This document shows, in pieces, positions 36,638 to 45,260 of a DNA stretch of 64,000 bases. The translations under genes were made by a program, and so were the position numbers. The notes beneath the pieces were generated by a model, which was not told where the DNA came from, made no database searches, and saw only the letters and a list, made by a program, of their open reading frames with translations. The stretch is taken from contig NZ_FOTI01000002.1 of assembly GCF_900114545.1 (NCBI RefSeq), positions 96,343-160,342 on the forward strand. Reading direction: 5' to 3'. Each line of letters starts with the position of its first letter. Position 1 is the stretch's first letter. This DNA comes from Halanaerobium salsuginis (GTDB lineage: Bacteria > Bacillota > Halanaerobiia > Halanaerobiales > Halanaerobiaceae).

Positions 36638-39600
36638 CTATAAAGCCTCCTTAATAAAATTTTCATTCATTTCTTCAGCCTGATCCAATTTTAAAGAAAC
36701 TAGTTTTGACACACCTGATTTTTCCATAGTTACCCCATACAAAGAATCTACTTCAGTCATCATGTACCGACGATGAGTAATAATTATAAACTGAGAAACT
36801 CGCGCATATTTTTTTATAAAACTGGCAAAACGAGCGATATTAACATCATCTAACGGTGCATCAATTTCATCTAAAACATAAAAGGGACTAGGCTTAACCT
36901 GGATAAAAGCAAAAATTAAAGCAATCGCAGTTAAAGCTCTTTCTCCACCTGAAAGAAGAGATAGACTTTTGAGACTTTTACCGGGAGGTTGAGCATGAAT
37001 TTCTACACCAGTAGTTAGCATTTCTTCTGGCTCACTAAGTTTTAATTCTGCCTTTCCGCCTTGAAACAAAGCTTTAAATACTTTGGTAAACTCTGTTTTA
37101 ACTTGATAAAAAGTCTGACTAAACATTTTTTCCATAGACTCTTCTATATCTGAAATAACAAGCTTTATTGAATCTCTAGCATGCTGAAGATCAGCCTGCT
37201 GTTCATGCAAAAAGTCAAGCCTTTCTTTTAATTCTGCAAATTCTTCAACTGCTGCTTCATTAACTGGATGTAATTTATTCATTTTAGTTTTTAACTGCTT
37301 TATTTTTTCCTCTACAGCTGCTTCATCTGCTTTTTTTATCTCTTTTATTTCTGCTGGATTAATCTCTGCTGGAGTAAGTTGATAATCTTCAGTTAAAATA
37401 TCTTTAATATTACTTAACTTACTTTCTAAGTCATTGTATTTTAAATCAAATTGATGAAAATTATCTTTCAGCTGATTTAATTCTTGTTGTAACTTTTTAG
37501 CTGATTTTTCTTCTACCTCAACTAATTTTTCTAACTCAGTTATTTCTGCAGTTAATTTCTGCTGTTCTTTTTTTAATTCTGCCGATTTTTGAGATAAGTC
37601 TTCTTTCTTTAATTGTAATTGTTCTTTTCTTACTGCTAATTTTTTTAGGTCTGCTGTAAATTGTTTAATCTGAGTTATATTAGCTTGAATAGCCTCCTGT
37701 TTAGATTTTAAATCAGACTGCTGAGCTTTAACTTTTTCTTCAATATTGATTCTTTTTTCTGAAATCCTTGCTGCAGTCAGTTCTAACTCTTTAAGATCAG
37801 GTTCAAGCTCTAATAATGACTCTTCTGAACTATTGATTTCTCTCTGCAACTGCTGCTTTTTAACTGTTAGCTCTGCAATTTTCTGCTGATAATTATCAAT
37901 ATCTGTCTGTTTGGTTTTAATTGTAGTCTGGTTATTTTGCAGATCAGAATTTAAGTTTTTCAGGCTGGTTTGACTTGAATTCTGTTCAGATTCAAGTTCT
38001 TTTAATAAATCAACCAATCTATTTTTAGAATTAAGCAGATTATTTTCTTCTATCTTTAGAGATTGAATTTCAACTTTAATTTGTTCTTTATCCTGCTGAA
38101 GTTTTGTTACTTCAGCTTGCTTTTTTTCTAACTTTACTACCAGCTGCTGACCCTGCTCCTTTAAATCTGCTTTGTTAGCTTGCAGTTCGTCTATTTTCCG
38201 GCTGCGTCCAATTAAATCTCTGCTATTACTGGCACTACTACCACCAGAAATAGCTCCCCCAGGATAAACCACATCTCCTTCAGTAGTAACTATTCTAAAA
38301 TTTTTACTGCTTTTTTTAGCAATTTTTACAGCATGATTAAGATTATCAGTTACTACTATTTGACCTAGAAGAAAATTGAAGATATTTTCCAGTCTAACTG
38401 GAAAATCAACTAAATCAACAGCCAGTCCAATAAATCCTGCTTCACTATTTAAATTAGCAAGGTAGTGGTCAGCCAGCCGTGAACCATTTACCATATTAAG
38501 GGGTAAGAAAGTAGCTCTGCCCAGATGATTATTTTTTAAATATTTTACTGCCTGACGGGCAGTCTGATCAGTTTCAACAATAATATTCTGCATTTTAGCT
38601 CCCAGAGCTGTTTCAATAGCAGTCTCATAATCTGAGTCTACATTTACAATTTCTGCTACTACATCTATCAAACCAGGAAATTTTTCTTTTTTTTCTAAAA
38701 TATTTCTAACTCCATTATAATAACCTTCATAACTATCCTGCATTTCTTCCATCAATTGCAGTCTAGAACTACAGTGCTGAAAATCTTCTTTCAATGTAAT
38801 TAAATCTTCTTTGCCAGATTCCAGTTTCTGCCTTTCTTTACTCAATGCTTCATCTTTTTGAGTAAGCATTGTCTCTTTTTGTGCTAATAAATCTTTTAAT
38901 TTATTTATTTCTGCTGTCACTTTATCAAGTTCAGAATTTTTATTTTTCTGCTTTAAATTCAAATCAGACTTATCAGCTGACATTTCAGCTAATCTTTCTT
39001 TAGTAATAGCAACTCTTTCCTGCAGACGTTGAATAAAAGCATCTTCAGATTGAATTTTATTTTCTAATTGTTTAATTGTTTCTTCTTGTTGATTCAGTTC
39101 CTGTTTTTTATTAGCTAGATTTTCTTTGCTCAGCTTGATTTGCTGTTCTAATTTAGATATTTCAGCAGCTATTTCATCATTATCTGAACTCACTATTTTA
39201 TATTCTTTTTTAATCTCTTTTAAATCTTCTTCAGAACTGCTTTTTTCTTTTTTTAACACTTTATTTTGCTCTTCTAACTTTGCCTCCTGCTGAAGATAAT
39301 TCTTTTTTCTTTCTGCCATAACATTTAAATTATTGTCTATTTCATTTAATTTATTCCTGCTTTGGAAAAAATCATTACTAACTTCTTCTTTTTTATTTTT
39401 AAGTAATTTTAATTTATCTTTTTTATTATCCAGCTGATAATTAAGGCTATTAAATTCACTTTCTTTTTTTTGGAGTAATTTTTCTGCCTGATCTTTTTCT
39501 GCTTTAACTTTTTTATAAGCAGCAGAATAGTCCTGCCATTGTTTATGTAATAAACTTATTTCTAGATCAGCTAAATCTGCTTTGTATTCTCTATACTGCT

Positions 39601-40255
39601 CAGCTTTTTGGGCAGCCCTGGCAAGAGGTTGATATCTCTTTTCTAATTCATCAACTAAATCATGAATCCGATTTAAATCGTTACTAGTGTTGGCAAGTCT
39701 CTTTTCAGCCTCTTCTTTTCTTGATTTATGTTTCATAATACCAGCTGCTTCTTCAAAGAAAAGTCGCATTTTCTCAGGTTTACTTTTGATAATAGAATCA
39801 ATTCTACCCTGGCCAACAATTGCATAGCCATCACTGCCTAAACCGCTGTCCATTAGCAGCATTTCTATATCTTTTAAACGACAAGAGGCCCCATTAATTA
39901 AGTAGTCGCTTCGTCCATCGGCATCAACCTGTCTGCCCAGAGTTAGCTCTTTACCATCAATTGGTAAAGCTCCATTTTCATTATTAAAAAATAAAGTAAC
40001 ACTGGCTGAGTGTTTGGCATTTAAATTTTCACTGCCGGCAAAAATTATATCAGCCATCCGACTCCCCCGTAAATTTTTAGCACTCTGCTCACCTAAAACC
40101 CAACGGATAGCATCCACAATATTACTTTTTCCGCTGCCATTAGGTCCTACAACCGCCGTTATATTTTCTTCTATTTCAATATCAGTTTTATTGGCAAAAG
40201 ACTTAAAACCTTTAAGTCTAATTTTTTTTAAGAAAATAATAATCACCACTTTCAA
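36638..40255 (-). CDS. smc: Chromosome partition protein SMC (start uncertain)
   Basis: Condensin ATPase that compacts and separates chromosomes with ScpA and ScpB, both encoded nearby. The head's Walker A GPNGSGKSNI is at ~36-45; long coiled coils cover ~165-500 and ~675-1010. The hinge is at ~510-670 (GVRNILEKK... to GGAISGGSS). The C-terminal signature LSGGERALTAIALIFAF and Walker B FYVLDEIDAPLDD are intact. Length is up to 1205 aa. The start is unclear: the family begins MFLKRL, and the matching codon here is ATT (40235-40237), closely preceded by AGTGGTGAT. TTG 40255, GTG 40249 and GTG 40246 are in frame but lack good sites. Confidence 0.95.
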   Translation of the reverse strand: MKVVIIIFLKKIRLKGFKSFANKTDIEIEENITAVVGPNGSGKSNIVDAIRWVLGEQSAKNLRGSRMADIIFAGSENLNAKHSASVTLFFNNENGALPIDGKELTLGRQVDADGRSDYLINGASCRLKDIEMLLMDSGLGSDGYAIVGQGRIDSIIKSKPEKMRLFFEEAAGIMKHKSRKEEAEKRLANTSNDLNRIHDLVDELEKRYQPLARAAQKAEQYREYKADLADLEISLLHKQWQDYSAAYKKVKAEKDQAEKLLQKKESEFNSLNYQLDNKKDKLKLLKNKKEEVSNDFFQSRNKLNEIDNNLNVMAERKKNYLQQEAKLEEQNKVLKKEKSSSEEDLKEIKKEYKIVSSDNDEIAAEISKLEQQIKLSKENLANKKQELNQQEETIKQLENKIQSEDAFIQRLQERVAITKERLAEMSADKSDLNLKQKNKNSELDKVTAEINKLKDLLAQKETMLTQKDEALSKERQKLESGKEDLITLKEDFQHCSSRLQLMEEMQDSYEGYYNGVRNILEKKEKFPGLIDVVAEIVNVDSDYETAIETALGAKMQNIIVETDQTARQAVKYLKNNHLGRATFLPLNMVNGSRLADHYLANLNSEAGFIGLAVDLVDFPVRLENIFNFLLGQIVVTDNLNHAVKIAKKSSKNFRIVTTEGDVVYPGGAISGGSSASNSRDLIGRSRKIDELQANKADLKEQGQQLVVKLEKKQAEVTKLQQDKEQIKVEIQSLKIEENNLLNSKNRLVDLLKELESEQNSSQTSLKNLNSDLQNNQTTIKTKQTDIDNYQQKIAELTVKKQQLQREINSSEESLLELEPDLKELELTAARISEKRINIEEKVKAQQSDLKSKQEAIQANITQIKQFTADLKKLAVRKEQLQLKKEDLSQKSAELKKEQQKLTAEITELEKLVEVEEKSAKKLQQELNQLKDNFHQFDLKYNDLESKLSNIKDILTEDYQLTPAEINPAEIKEIKKADEAAVEEKIKQLKTKMNKLHPVNEAAVEEFAELKERLDFLHEQQADLQHARDSIKLVISDIEESMEKMFSQTFYQVKTEFTKVFKALFQGGKAELKLSEPEEMLTTGVEIHAQPPGKSLKSLSLLSGGERALTAIALIFAFIQVKPSPFYVLDEIDAPLDDVNIARFASFIKKYARVSQFIIITHRRYMMTEVDSLYGVTMEKSGVSKLVSLKLDQAEEMNENFIKEAL

Positions 40256-40275
40256 ACAATAATCAACTATACAGT

Positions 40276-40302
40276 TAAAAACCTATCCGTGAAGGATAGG
40301 CT
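40276..40302 (-). terminator. Intrinsic terminator after spoVS
   Basis: Stem CCTATCC (40282-40288 with 40294-40300), 5-nt loop, with a short T run on the minus strand. It separates spoVS from smc. Confidence 0.85.
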
Positions 40303-40317
40303 TAAAAAAACTGTAAT

Positions 40318-40578
40318 TTATCTGGGTTCAACCAGAAACTTAATAGCTGTTCTTTCTTCACCATCAATTTCTATCTCAGTAAAAGCAGGGATCATAATCA
40401 AATCAAGCCCATTTGGTGCCACATAACCTCTAGAGATTGCAATTGCCTTAATAGTTTGGTTAACCGCTCCTGCTCCAACTGCCTGTAATTCAACCTTGTT
40501 TTCATCTCTCAATACAGCTGCTAAAGCTCCTGCGACAGCTTTAGGATCTGAATTTGATGATACTTTTAATTCTACCAT
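40318..40578 (-). CDS. spoVS: Stage V sporulation protein S (Alba-like)
   Basis: Small Alba-fold, likely nucleic-acid-binding protein. MVELKVSSNSDPKAVAGALAAVLRDENKVELQAVGAGAVNQTIKAIAISRGYVAPNG, in pieces, is nearly invariant in the family; 86 aa is exact. In Bacillus it acts in spore coat and septum events, but it also occurs in non-sporulating Thermus and others. The ATG at 40578 has AAGGAGG. It stands alone, bounded by the smc-side terminator and a 150-nt gap with no gene (40579-40729). Confidence 0.97.
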   Translation of the reverse strand: MVELKVSSNSDPKAVAGALAAVLRDENKVELQAVGAGAVNQTIKAIAISRGYVAPNGLDLIMIPAFTEIEIDGEERTAIKFLVEPR

Positions 40579-40729
40579 AGAAAATCTAACTCCTCCTTAG
40601 TGTAAATCCCACCTGCTAAAATTAAAGTAACTTATAGTCGGTAGAATTAACAACTTAATTAGTAAGAAAATTTAAACAGCTATTTATTATTTCTTGGTAG
40701 AACTGCTTATTCCTGCTTTAACAGTTAAT

Positions 40730-41440
40730 TTAGCCAATATTTTTTAGTTTTTTTATTTCTTCTGTTTTTAAATAGCGAAATTGACCACTGGCTAATCCAG
40801 AGATAGTTAAAAAAGCAAAAGCTGTTCTCTGTAATTCTAGAACTGAAAAGCCAACCAGTTCACACATTCGTCTAATCTGCCTATTTCTACCTTCATGAAT
40901 AATAATATCAAAACTAGTTTTATTACTGAAATATTTAAGCTTAGAAATTTTAGCTGGAGCTGTGGGCTGACCATCAATAATTAAACCAGAGCTAAGTTTT
41001 TTTAAAGCAGTTTCTTTCATTTCTCCTGCTACAACAACCCGATATTTTTTATCAACTTCTTTTTTAGGATGAGTTAACTTATAGGTTAAATCACCATCAT
41101 TAGTCATAATTAAAAGCCCTGAACTATCATAATCCAATCGCCCTACAGGATAAAGTCTCTGCTGTAAATCTGGTATTAAATCCATTACTGTTGGCCTACC
41201 TGCTGGATCAGAAACAGTAGTAATATAACCTTCCGGTTTATTTAAAAGTAAATATTTTTTCTTTTCCTGCTCGATCAAGTTTCCATCAACTGCTATCTGA
41301 TCCTGATCTGGATCAACTTTACAGCCCATCTCAGTAACTTTTTTACCATTTACAGTTACTCGACCAGCAGCAATTATTTCTTCCGACTTCCGGCGGGAAG
41401 CTATTCCCGCATGCGCCATAACCTTCTGTAATCTTTCCAT
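40730..41440 (-). CDS. rluB: Pseudouridine synthase RluB type
   Basis: Makes a pseudouridine in 23S rRNA (position 2605 in E. coli). An N-terminal S4 domain (1-~60, MERLQKVMAHAGIASRRKSEEII) precedes the RsuA-type catalytic domain, with the active-site Asp in PVGRLDYDSSGLLI (~97-110) and IHEGRNRQIRRMCELVG. Length 236 aa. The ATG at 41440 has GAGGTGA. scpA-scpB-rluB is a conserved Firmicute order. RluB and RsuA families cannot be firmly separated by eye. Confidence 0.93.
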   Translation of the reverse strand: MERLQKVMAHAGIASRRKSEEIIAAGRVTVNGKKVTEMGCKVDPDQDQIAVDGNLIEQEKKKYLLLNKPEGYITTVSDPAGRPTVMDLIPDLQQRLYPVGRLDYDSSGLLIMTNDGDLTYKLTHPKKEVDKKYRVVVAGEMKETALKKLSSGLIIDGQPTAPAKISKLKYFSNKTSFDIIIHEGRNRQIRRMCELVGFSVLELQRTAFAFLTISGLASGQFRYLKTEEIKKLKNIG

Positions 41441-41456
41441 ACTTTCACCTCAAAAT

Positions 41457-42131
41457 TTAAGCTTGATTTTCTGCTGTAACTGCCTGCTCTGCCGCAGCTT
41501 CAATTTCAGCTGCAAATAATTTTTCCACTCTTTCAATTTCAGGCAGCTGACTTAAGTCTTCTATATCTAGATATTCCAGAAATTGATCAGTTGTACCATA
41601 TATAATTGGATTTCCAATCGTTTCTTTACGACCAAGTTCAGTAATTAATTCATATTTACCTAGTGTATTAAGTGTTCTCTCTACTTTAACTCCTCTAATT
41701 TCTTCAATTTCAGCTCGAGTTACTGGCTGACGATAAGCAATAATAGCTAATGTTTCTAGAGCAGCAGTAGAGAGTGATGAAACTTTTGTGATATCAAATA
41801 ATTGTTCTATTTGTTCAGCAAAACTTTTTTTTGTTTGGAAAAGATAGCTGTCATTATATTCTTTTAACTGAATTCCAGAATCAGCTTTCTGATACTTAGC
41901 AGTTATATATAATATGATCTTTTCTAACTTAACTTCATCAAAATCACTTATTTCTAAAATAGCTGAGCGAGCTAGCTTTTTCTTACTGCTGAAAATTAAG
42001 GCTTCAACCATAGCAATTTCTTCTGGAATTAATTCAGCTTCTAAAGCAAGCTTAAACTGCTTTTCAGTCTGATTTTGTTGATCTGACTGGTTTTCAATTA
42101 AATTTAGCTGATCAATTTTTTCCTCTACCAT
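41457..42131 (-). CDS. scpB: Segregation and condensation protein ScpB
   Basis: Accessory subunit of SMC condensin; dimer of winged-helix pairs. The middle holds LSTAALETLAIIAYRQPVTRAEIEEIRGVKVERTLNTL, in pieces, the strongest ScpB signature. The frame reaches a GTG at 42140, but AAAGG lies 8 nt ahead of the ATG at 42131, giving 224 aa. It begins 5 nt after scpA. The C-terminus is Glu/Ala-rich and poorly conserved. Confidence 0.95.
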   Translation of the reverse strand: MVEEKIDQLNLIENQSDQQNQTEKQFKLALEAELIPEEIAMVEALIFSSKKKLARSAILEISDFDEVKLEKIILYITAKYQKADSGIQLKEYNDSYLFQTKKSFAEQIEQLFDITKVSSLSTAALETLAIIAYRQPVTRAEIEEIRGVKVERTLNTLGKYELITELGRKETIGNPIIYGTTDQFLEYLDIEDLSQLPEIERVEKLFAAEIEAAAEQAVTAENQA

Positions 42132-42136
42132 CAAAT

Positions 42137-42862
42137 TCACCTTTCCAAGCTGATCTTTATATCAGCAAAGTTACTTTCCTGCTTAACTTTAATTCTTTTT
42201 CTTTTCATTAGTTCTAACAGGGCCAACAGACTAACTACTATTTCTAATTGATTGTGACGATCATCCAATAAATTAAAAAAAGAGGTTTCCTGTTTAAGAT
42301 GTCTAATATCCTGCAGCATATTACGGATTTTATTTCTGATATTAAACTTTTCCTCTTTTAAATATTCAAGCTTAGGATTTCTAACTACTTCTGTTTCTTT
42401 TTCTTTCTCAGCTGTTAAAGCTTGAATAACTAATTCATGTAATTGCTGAGCTGAAATATTTAAATCAACCTGCAGTCTTTCTGGCATTAAATCTTCTATA
42501 TCAACATTACATTGATATCTATTCCCTGCTTCTGCTTCCCACTCTTTTAAGAGCTGCGCTATATTTTTAAATAATTCATATTCTCTTAATCTAGTAATTA
42601 ACTCATGCTCACCAGGATCTTCCGTTTCTTCCTGAGTAGGTAAAAGAGCTCTAATTTTTATTTCAATTAATTCAGCTGCAATAATTAGAAATTCACTGGC
42701 TAAATCTAAATCAAATTCTTTCATTTGCTCTAAATAATTTAAATATTGATCAGTAATACGTGCCAGTGAAACTTCACTAATATCTATTTCATTTTTTTTA
42801 ACAAGCTGATAGAGTAATTCTAAAGGTCCTTCAAAATCCTCTAAGATAACTTTATAGTCCAT
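42137..42862 (-). CDS. scpA: Segregation and condensation protein ScpA
   Basis: Kleisin subunit that bridges the SMC heads. The N-terminus VILEDFEGPLELLYQLVKKNEIDISEVSLARITDQYL, in pieces, is typical; the C-terminal winged helix is at ~170-241 (EIVVSLLALLELMKRKRIKVKQE). Length 241 aa. The ATG at 42862 has AAAGGAG. With scpB and smc, all three condensin subunits are in this window. Confidence 0.96.
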   Translation of the reverse strand: MDYKVILEDFEGPLELLYQLVKKNEIDISEVSLARITDQYLNYLEQMKEFDLDLASEFLIIAAELIEIKIRALLPTQEETEDPGEHELITRLREYELFKNIAQLLKEWEAEAGNRYQCNVDIEDLMPERLQVDLNISAQQLHELVIQALTAEKEKETEVVRNPKLEYLKEEKFNIRNKIRNMLQDIRHLKQETSFFNLLDDRHNQLEIVVSLLALLELMKRKRIKVKQESNFADIKISLER

Positions 42863-42882
42863 TTTTTACTCCTTTATTGCTG

Positions 42883-43527
42883 CTACATTAATAAAAGTCT
42901 ATACATAAAATTTACAAGTGGTCCAATTAAGCTCCATAAAATACCTGTATAAGCCAGTAAAAGCAGTAAAATCATCCCATAAGGACCTTCAAGCTTGTGG
43001 ATGTATTTATCAAATTTGGGCGGTAAAATACCCATTAATATCTTGGAACCATCTAGTGGGGGCACTGGAATTAAATTAAAAAAACCTAGACTAAGATTAA
43101 TAATAACAGCTAACTGAAAGAAGATAAAAGTTGTTTGAATCAAATTACCATAACCTGACTGCTGCAACTGATAGATTGTTGAAGAACTAAAAAAAACAAC
43201 TAGTCTGGCAATAAAGGCAAAACAAGCAGCTAGAATAAAATTAGAGCCCGGGCCAGCCAGACTAACAAGCATAATCCCCTGCCGTGGATTTTTATAATAA
43301 TTGGGGTTAATTGGAACTGGTTTAGCCCAACCAAATCTTCTGGTAACAATCAAAACTAAACTACCAATCGGATCAAGATGTGCTAATGGATTAATTGTTA
43401 ACCTTCCCATTGCTTTAGGGGTTGGATCTCCCAATTTATGTGAAATATATCCATGAGAAAATTCGTGTAAAGAAAGAGAAAATAAGAGTATAGGAATCAA
43501 CAGTAAAATTTCATAAATTGAACTCAT
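42883..43527 (-). CDS. Site-2 protease family membrane protein (M50, YwhC/Rv-type)
   Basis: Intramembrane zinc metalloprotease related to RseP but without a PDZ domain. HEFSHG (residues ~21-26) gives the HExxH zinc site; the third ligand is in VPPLDGSKIL (~158-165). About six membrane helices; 214 aa. The ATG at 43527 has GAGGTGA. It is often located beside scpA in Firmicutes; the substrate is not known. Confidence 0.9.
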   Translation of the reverse strand: MSSIYEILLLIPILLFSLSLHEFSHGYISHKLGDPTPKAMGRLTINPLAHLDPIGSLVLIVTRRFGWAKPVPINPNYYKNPRQGIMLVSLAGPGSNFILAACFAFIARLVVFFSSSTIYQLQQSGYGNLIQTTFIFFQLAVIINLSLGFFNLIPVPPLDGSKILMGILPPKFDKYIHKLEGPYGMILLLLLAYTGILWSLIGPLVNFMYRLLLM

Positions 43528-43552
43528 TTTTTCACCTCAATCTTATCTATAA

Positions 43553-45193
43553 TTAAATTATTTTCTTTAAATAATTTATAGCTTCCTGACGACCATTAAT
43601 TTGTTTACGTAACATCTCGTCTCTTACTTTTAAAAGATACTCTTTAATTGCCGGGCCTTCTGCTAAACCAAGCTCTAACAAATCACTGCCACTAACTGGT
43701 AAATTTAATTCTGCTCTTTTATTTAGATGAGTAAAAATAAGTTCGATAAATGACTGAGTAAAATTTTTTAAGCCAGCCATAATTAATTCTTCTGCTTTAA
43801 ATTTTTCTAAAAAGCGAAAATTAAGAGCAGGATCAACCGCTGTTTGTGACTCCAAATAATCAACTGAAATATCCAGCCACTTTTGGGCAGCAAATATCTG
43901 TTTTTCTTGCTTTGATAAAGGCCATCTTTTTAAACGGCTTTCTTTAATATTATAAAACAAAATCATTATCCTGACAAGAAAATGATTAATAGTTAGTCCA
44001 TTTTCTCGACTTATTTCTAATAATTTTTCCCCTTTCAAAAATGCAGCATCCTGCTGCTTTTCCAATTTATAATTACTTTCTATTAGCTGCAGGACAGGTA
44101 TTTGGTTTAAAAGCAGGGATGAAAACTGGGCAATATTTTTTTTCACATTAAATAAATAAGATAATTCAGTAAAAATTCTTTCCAGAGCCAGCTCTTTATA
44201 GTTATATTTTTTGAGCGAGATTCTGCTCAAATTAACTGTCTCTGCACTGAGTTGAAAATCTTTTAAAATTTGAAATCTAATTCCTCTTAAAATTCTCAGA
44301 GGATCATCACGGAAACTATAATCATGTAAAACCTGCAGCAGACCATTTTGTAAATCATTTAATCCACCAAAAAAGTCATATAAAATCCCTTTTCTATCTG
44401 GATGAAGATCAATTACTAAACAATTTACAGTAAAATCGCGGCGATAAAGATCTGAAAAAAGATCAGCTTTTTCAACTAAAGGCAGAGCACCTGGAAAATG
44501 ATATTTTTCTTCCCGGCAGCTAGCAATATCTATTGAGAAGCCAGACTGGTTGTGCAAAAAACCAGTTGAGAATTTAGAATTATAATCATATTGATAACCA
44601 TATTTTGCAGCTAAGTGAGAAAAAAACTGCTGCAGATCACCTTCTAACAAAATATCTAGATCTTTGTTAAGCGGAAGATTAATCAGCATATCTCTTACCT
44701 GACCACCTACTAAATAAAGATTATAACCAAGTCCAGCTGCTTCAGCAGCTAATTTCAAAAGCAGTTCTCTCTTGGCGGCAGATAATTTTTCTAAAAGATT
44801 AGTCTGATATTGCAAAAATGAAGCCTGGTCATGACCTGAACTTTGATATTTTTTTAATAAATCAAGCCCTTTTTCTAGACTAATTTTTAAAGAATTATTT
44901 GCTAGCTTAGTCTGCTTAATTAAATAAAGTCCATTTCTAATTCCTCGCAAAAATTTAATTTTATCAGCTAGAAGATTAGGATTTTGTTTATTAAAATAAA
45001 TTTGACCAGTTTTAGTTTGCAGAAAAACATTAGCTTGATAATAAGTCAGCTCAGCCGAATTTAAACCGGCAACTATTTTTTTAAACTCAACTTCATTTAA
45101 ATTAATTATCTTAAAATCAACAGCATCGAATTCATAATATTCCTCTGCTCTAGTATTAATAATTTTTTTTACTAAGCTAATTTTATTTTCCAT
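43553..45193 (-). CDS. cca: tRNA nucleotidyltransferase/poly(A) polymerase family protein with an N-terminal extension
   Basis: Class II nucleotidyltransferase that adds all or part of the CCA end of tRNAs. The catalytic head starts at residue ~150: LVGGQVRD (161-168), the DLD metal site (178-180), YRRDFTVNCL, GLNDLQNGLLQVLHDYSFRDDPLRILRGIRF. A C-terminal helical body (~350-546) follows. The first ~145 residues resemble no domain I can name and lack CBS or DHH motifs. Whether it is a full CCA enzyme, CC- or A-adding enzyme, or poly(A) polymerase cannot be settled by eye. The one mapped tRNA encodes CCA. The ribosome site is weak (GGGG). Confidence 0.85.
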   Translation of the reverse strand: MENKISLVKKIINTRAEEYYEFDAVDFKIINLNEVEFKKIVAGLNSAELTYYQANVFLQTKTGQIYFNKQNPNLLADKIKFLRGIRNGLYLIKQTKLANNSLKISLEKGLDLLKKYQSSGHDQASFLQYQTNLLEKLSAAKRELLLKLAAEAAGLGYNLYLVGGQVRDMLINLPLNKDLDILLEGDLQQFFSHLAAKYGYQYDYNSKFSTGFLHNQSGFSIDIASCREEKYHFPGALPLVEKADLFSDLYRRDFTVNCLVIDLHPDRKGILYDFFGGLNDLQNGLLQVLHDYSFRDDPLRILRGIRFQILKDFQLSAETVNLSRISLKKYNYKELALERIFTELSYLFNVKKNIAQFSSLLLNQIPVLQLIESNYKLEKQQDAAFLKGEKLLEISRENGLTINHFLVRIMILFYNIKESRLKRWPLSKQEKQIFAAQKWLDISVDYLESQTAVDPALNFRFLEKFKAEELIMAGLKNFTQSFIELIFTHLNKRAELNLPVSGSDLLELGLAEGPAIKEYLLKVRDEMLRKQINGRQEAINYLKKII

Positions 45194-45207
45194 ATTAAGG
45201 CCCCACT

Positions 45208-45236
45208 TTAAAAGACTGCCCCTTTAAGAGGCAGTC
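45208..45236 (-). terminator. Intrinsic terminator after pncB
   Basis: Stem GACTGCC (45214-45220) with GGCAGTC (45230-45236), 9-nt loop, short T run on the minus strand. It ends the long operon from spo0A through pncB and separates it from cca. Confidence 0.8.
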
Positions 45237-45260
45237 CCTATTTATAAATTTAGCTAAACT

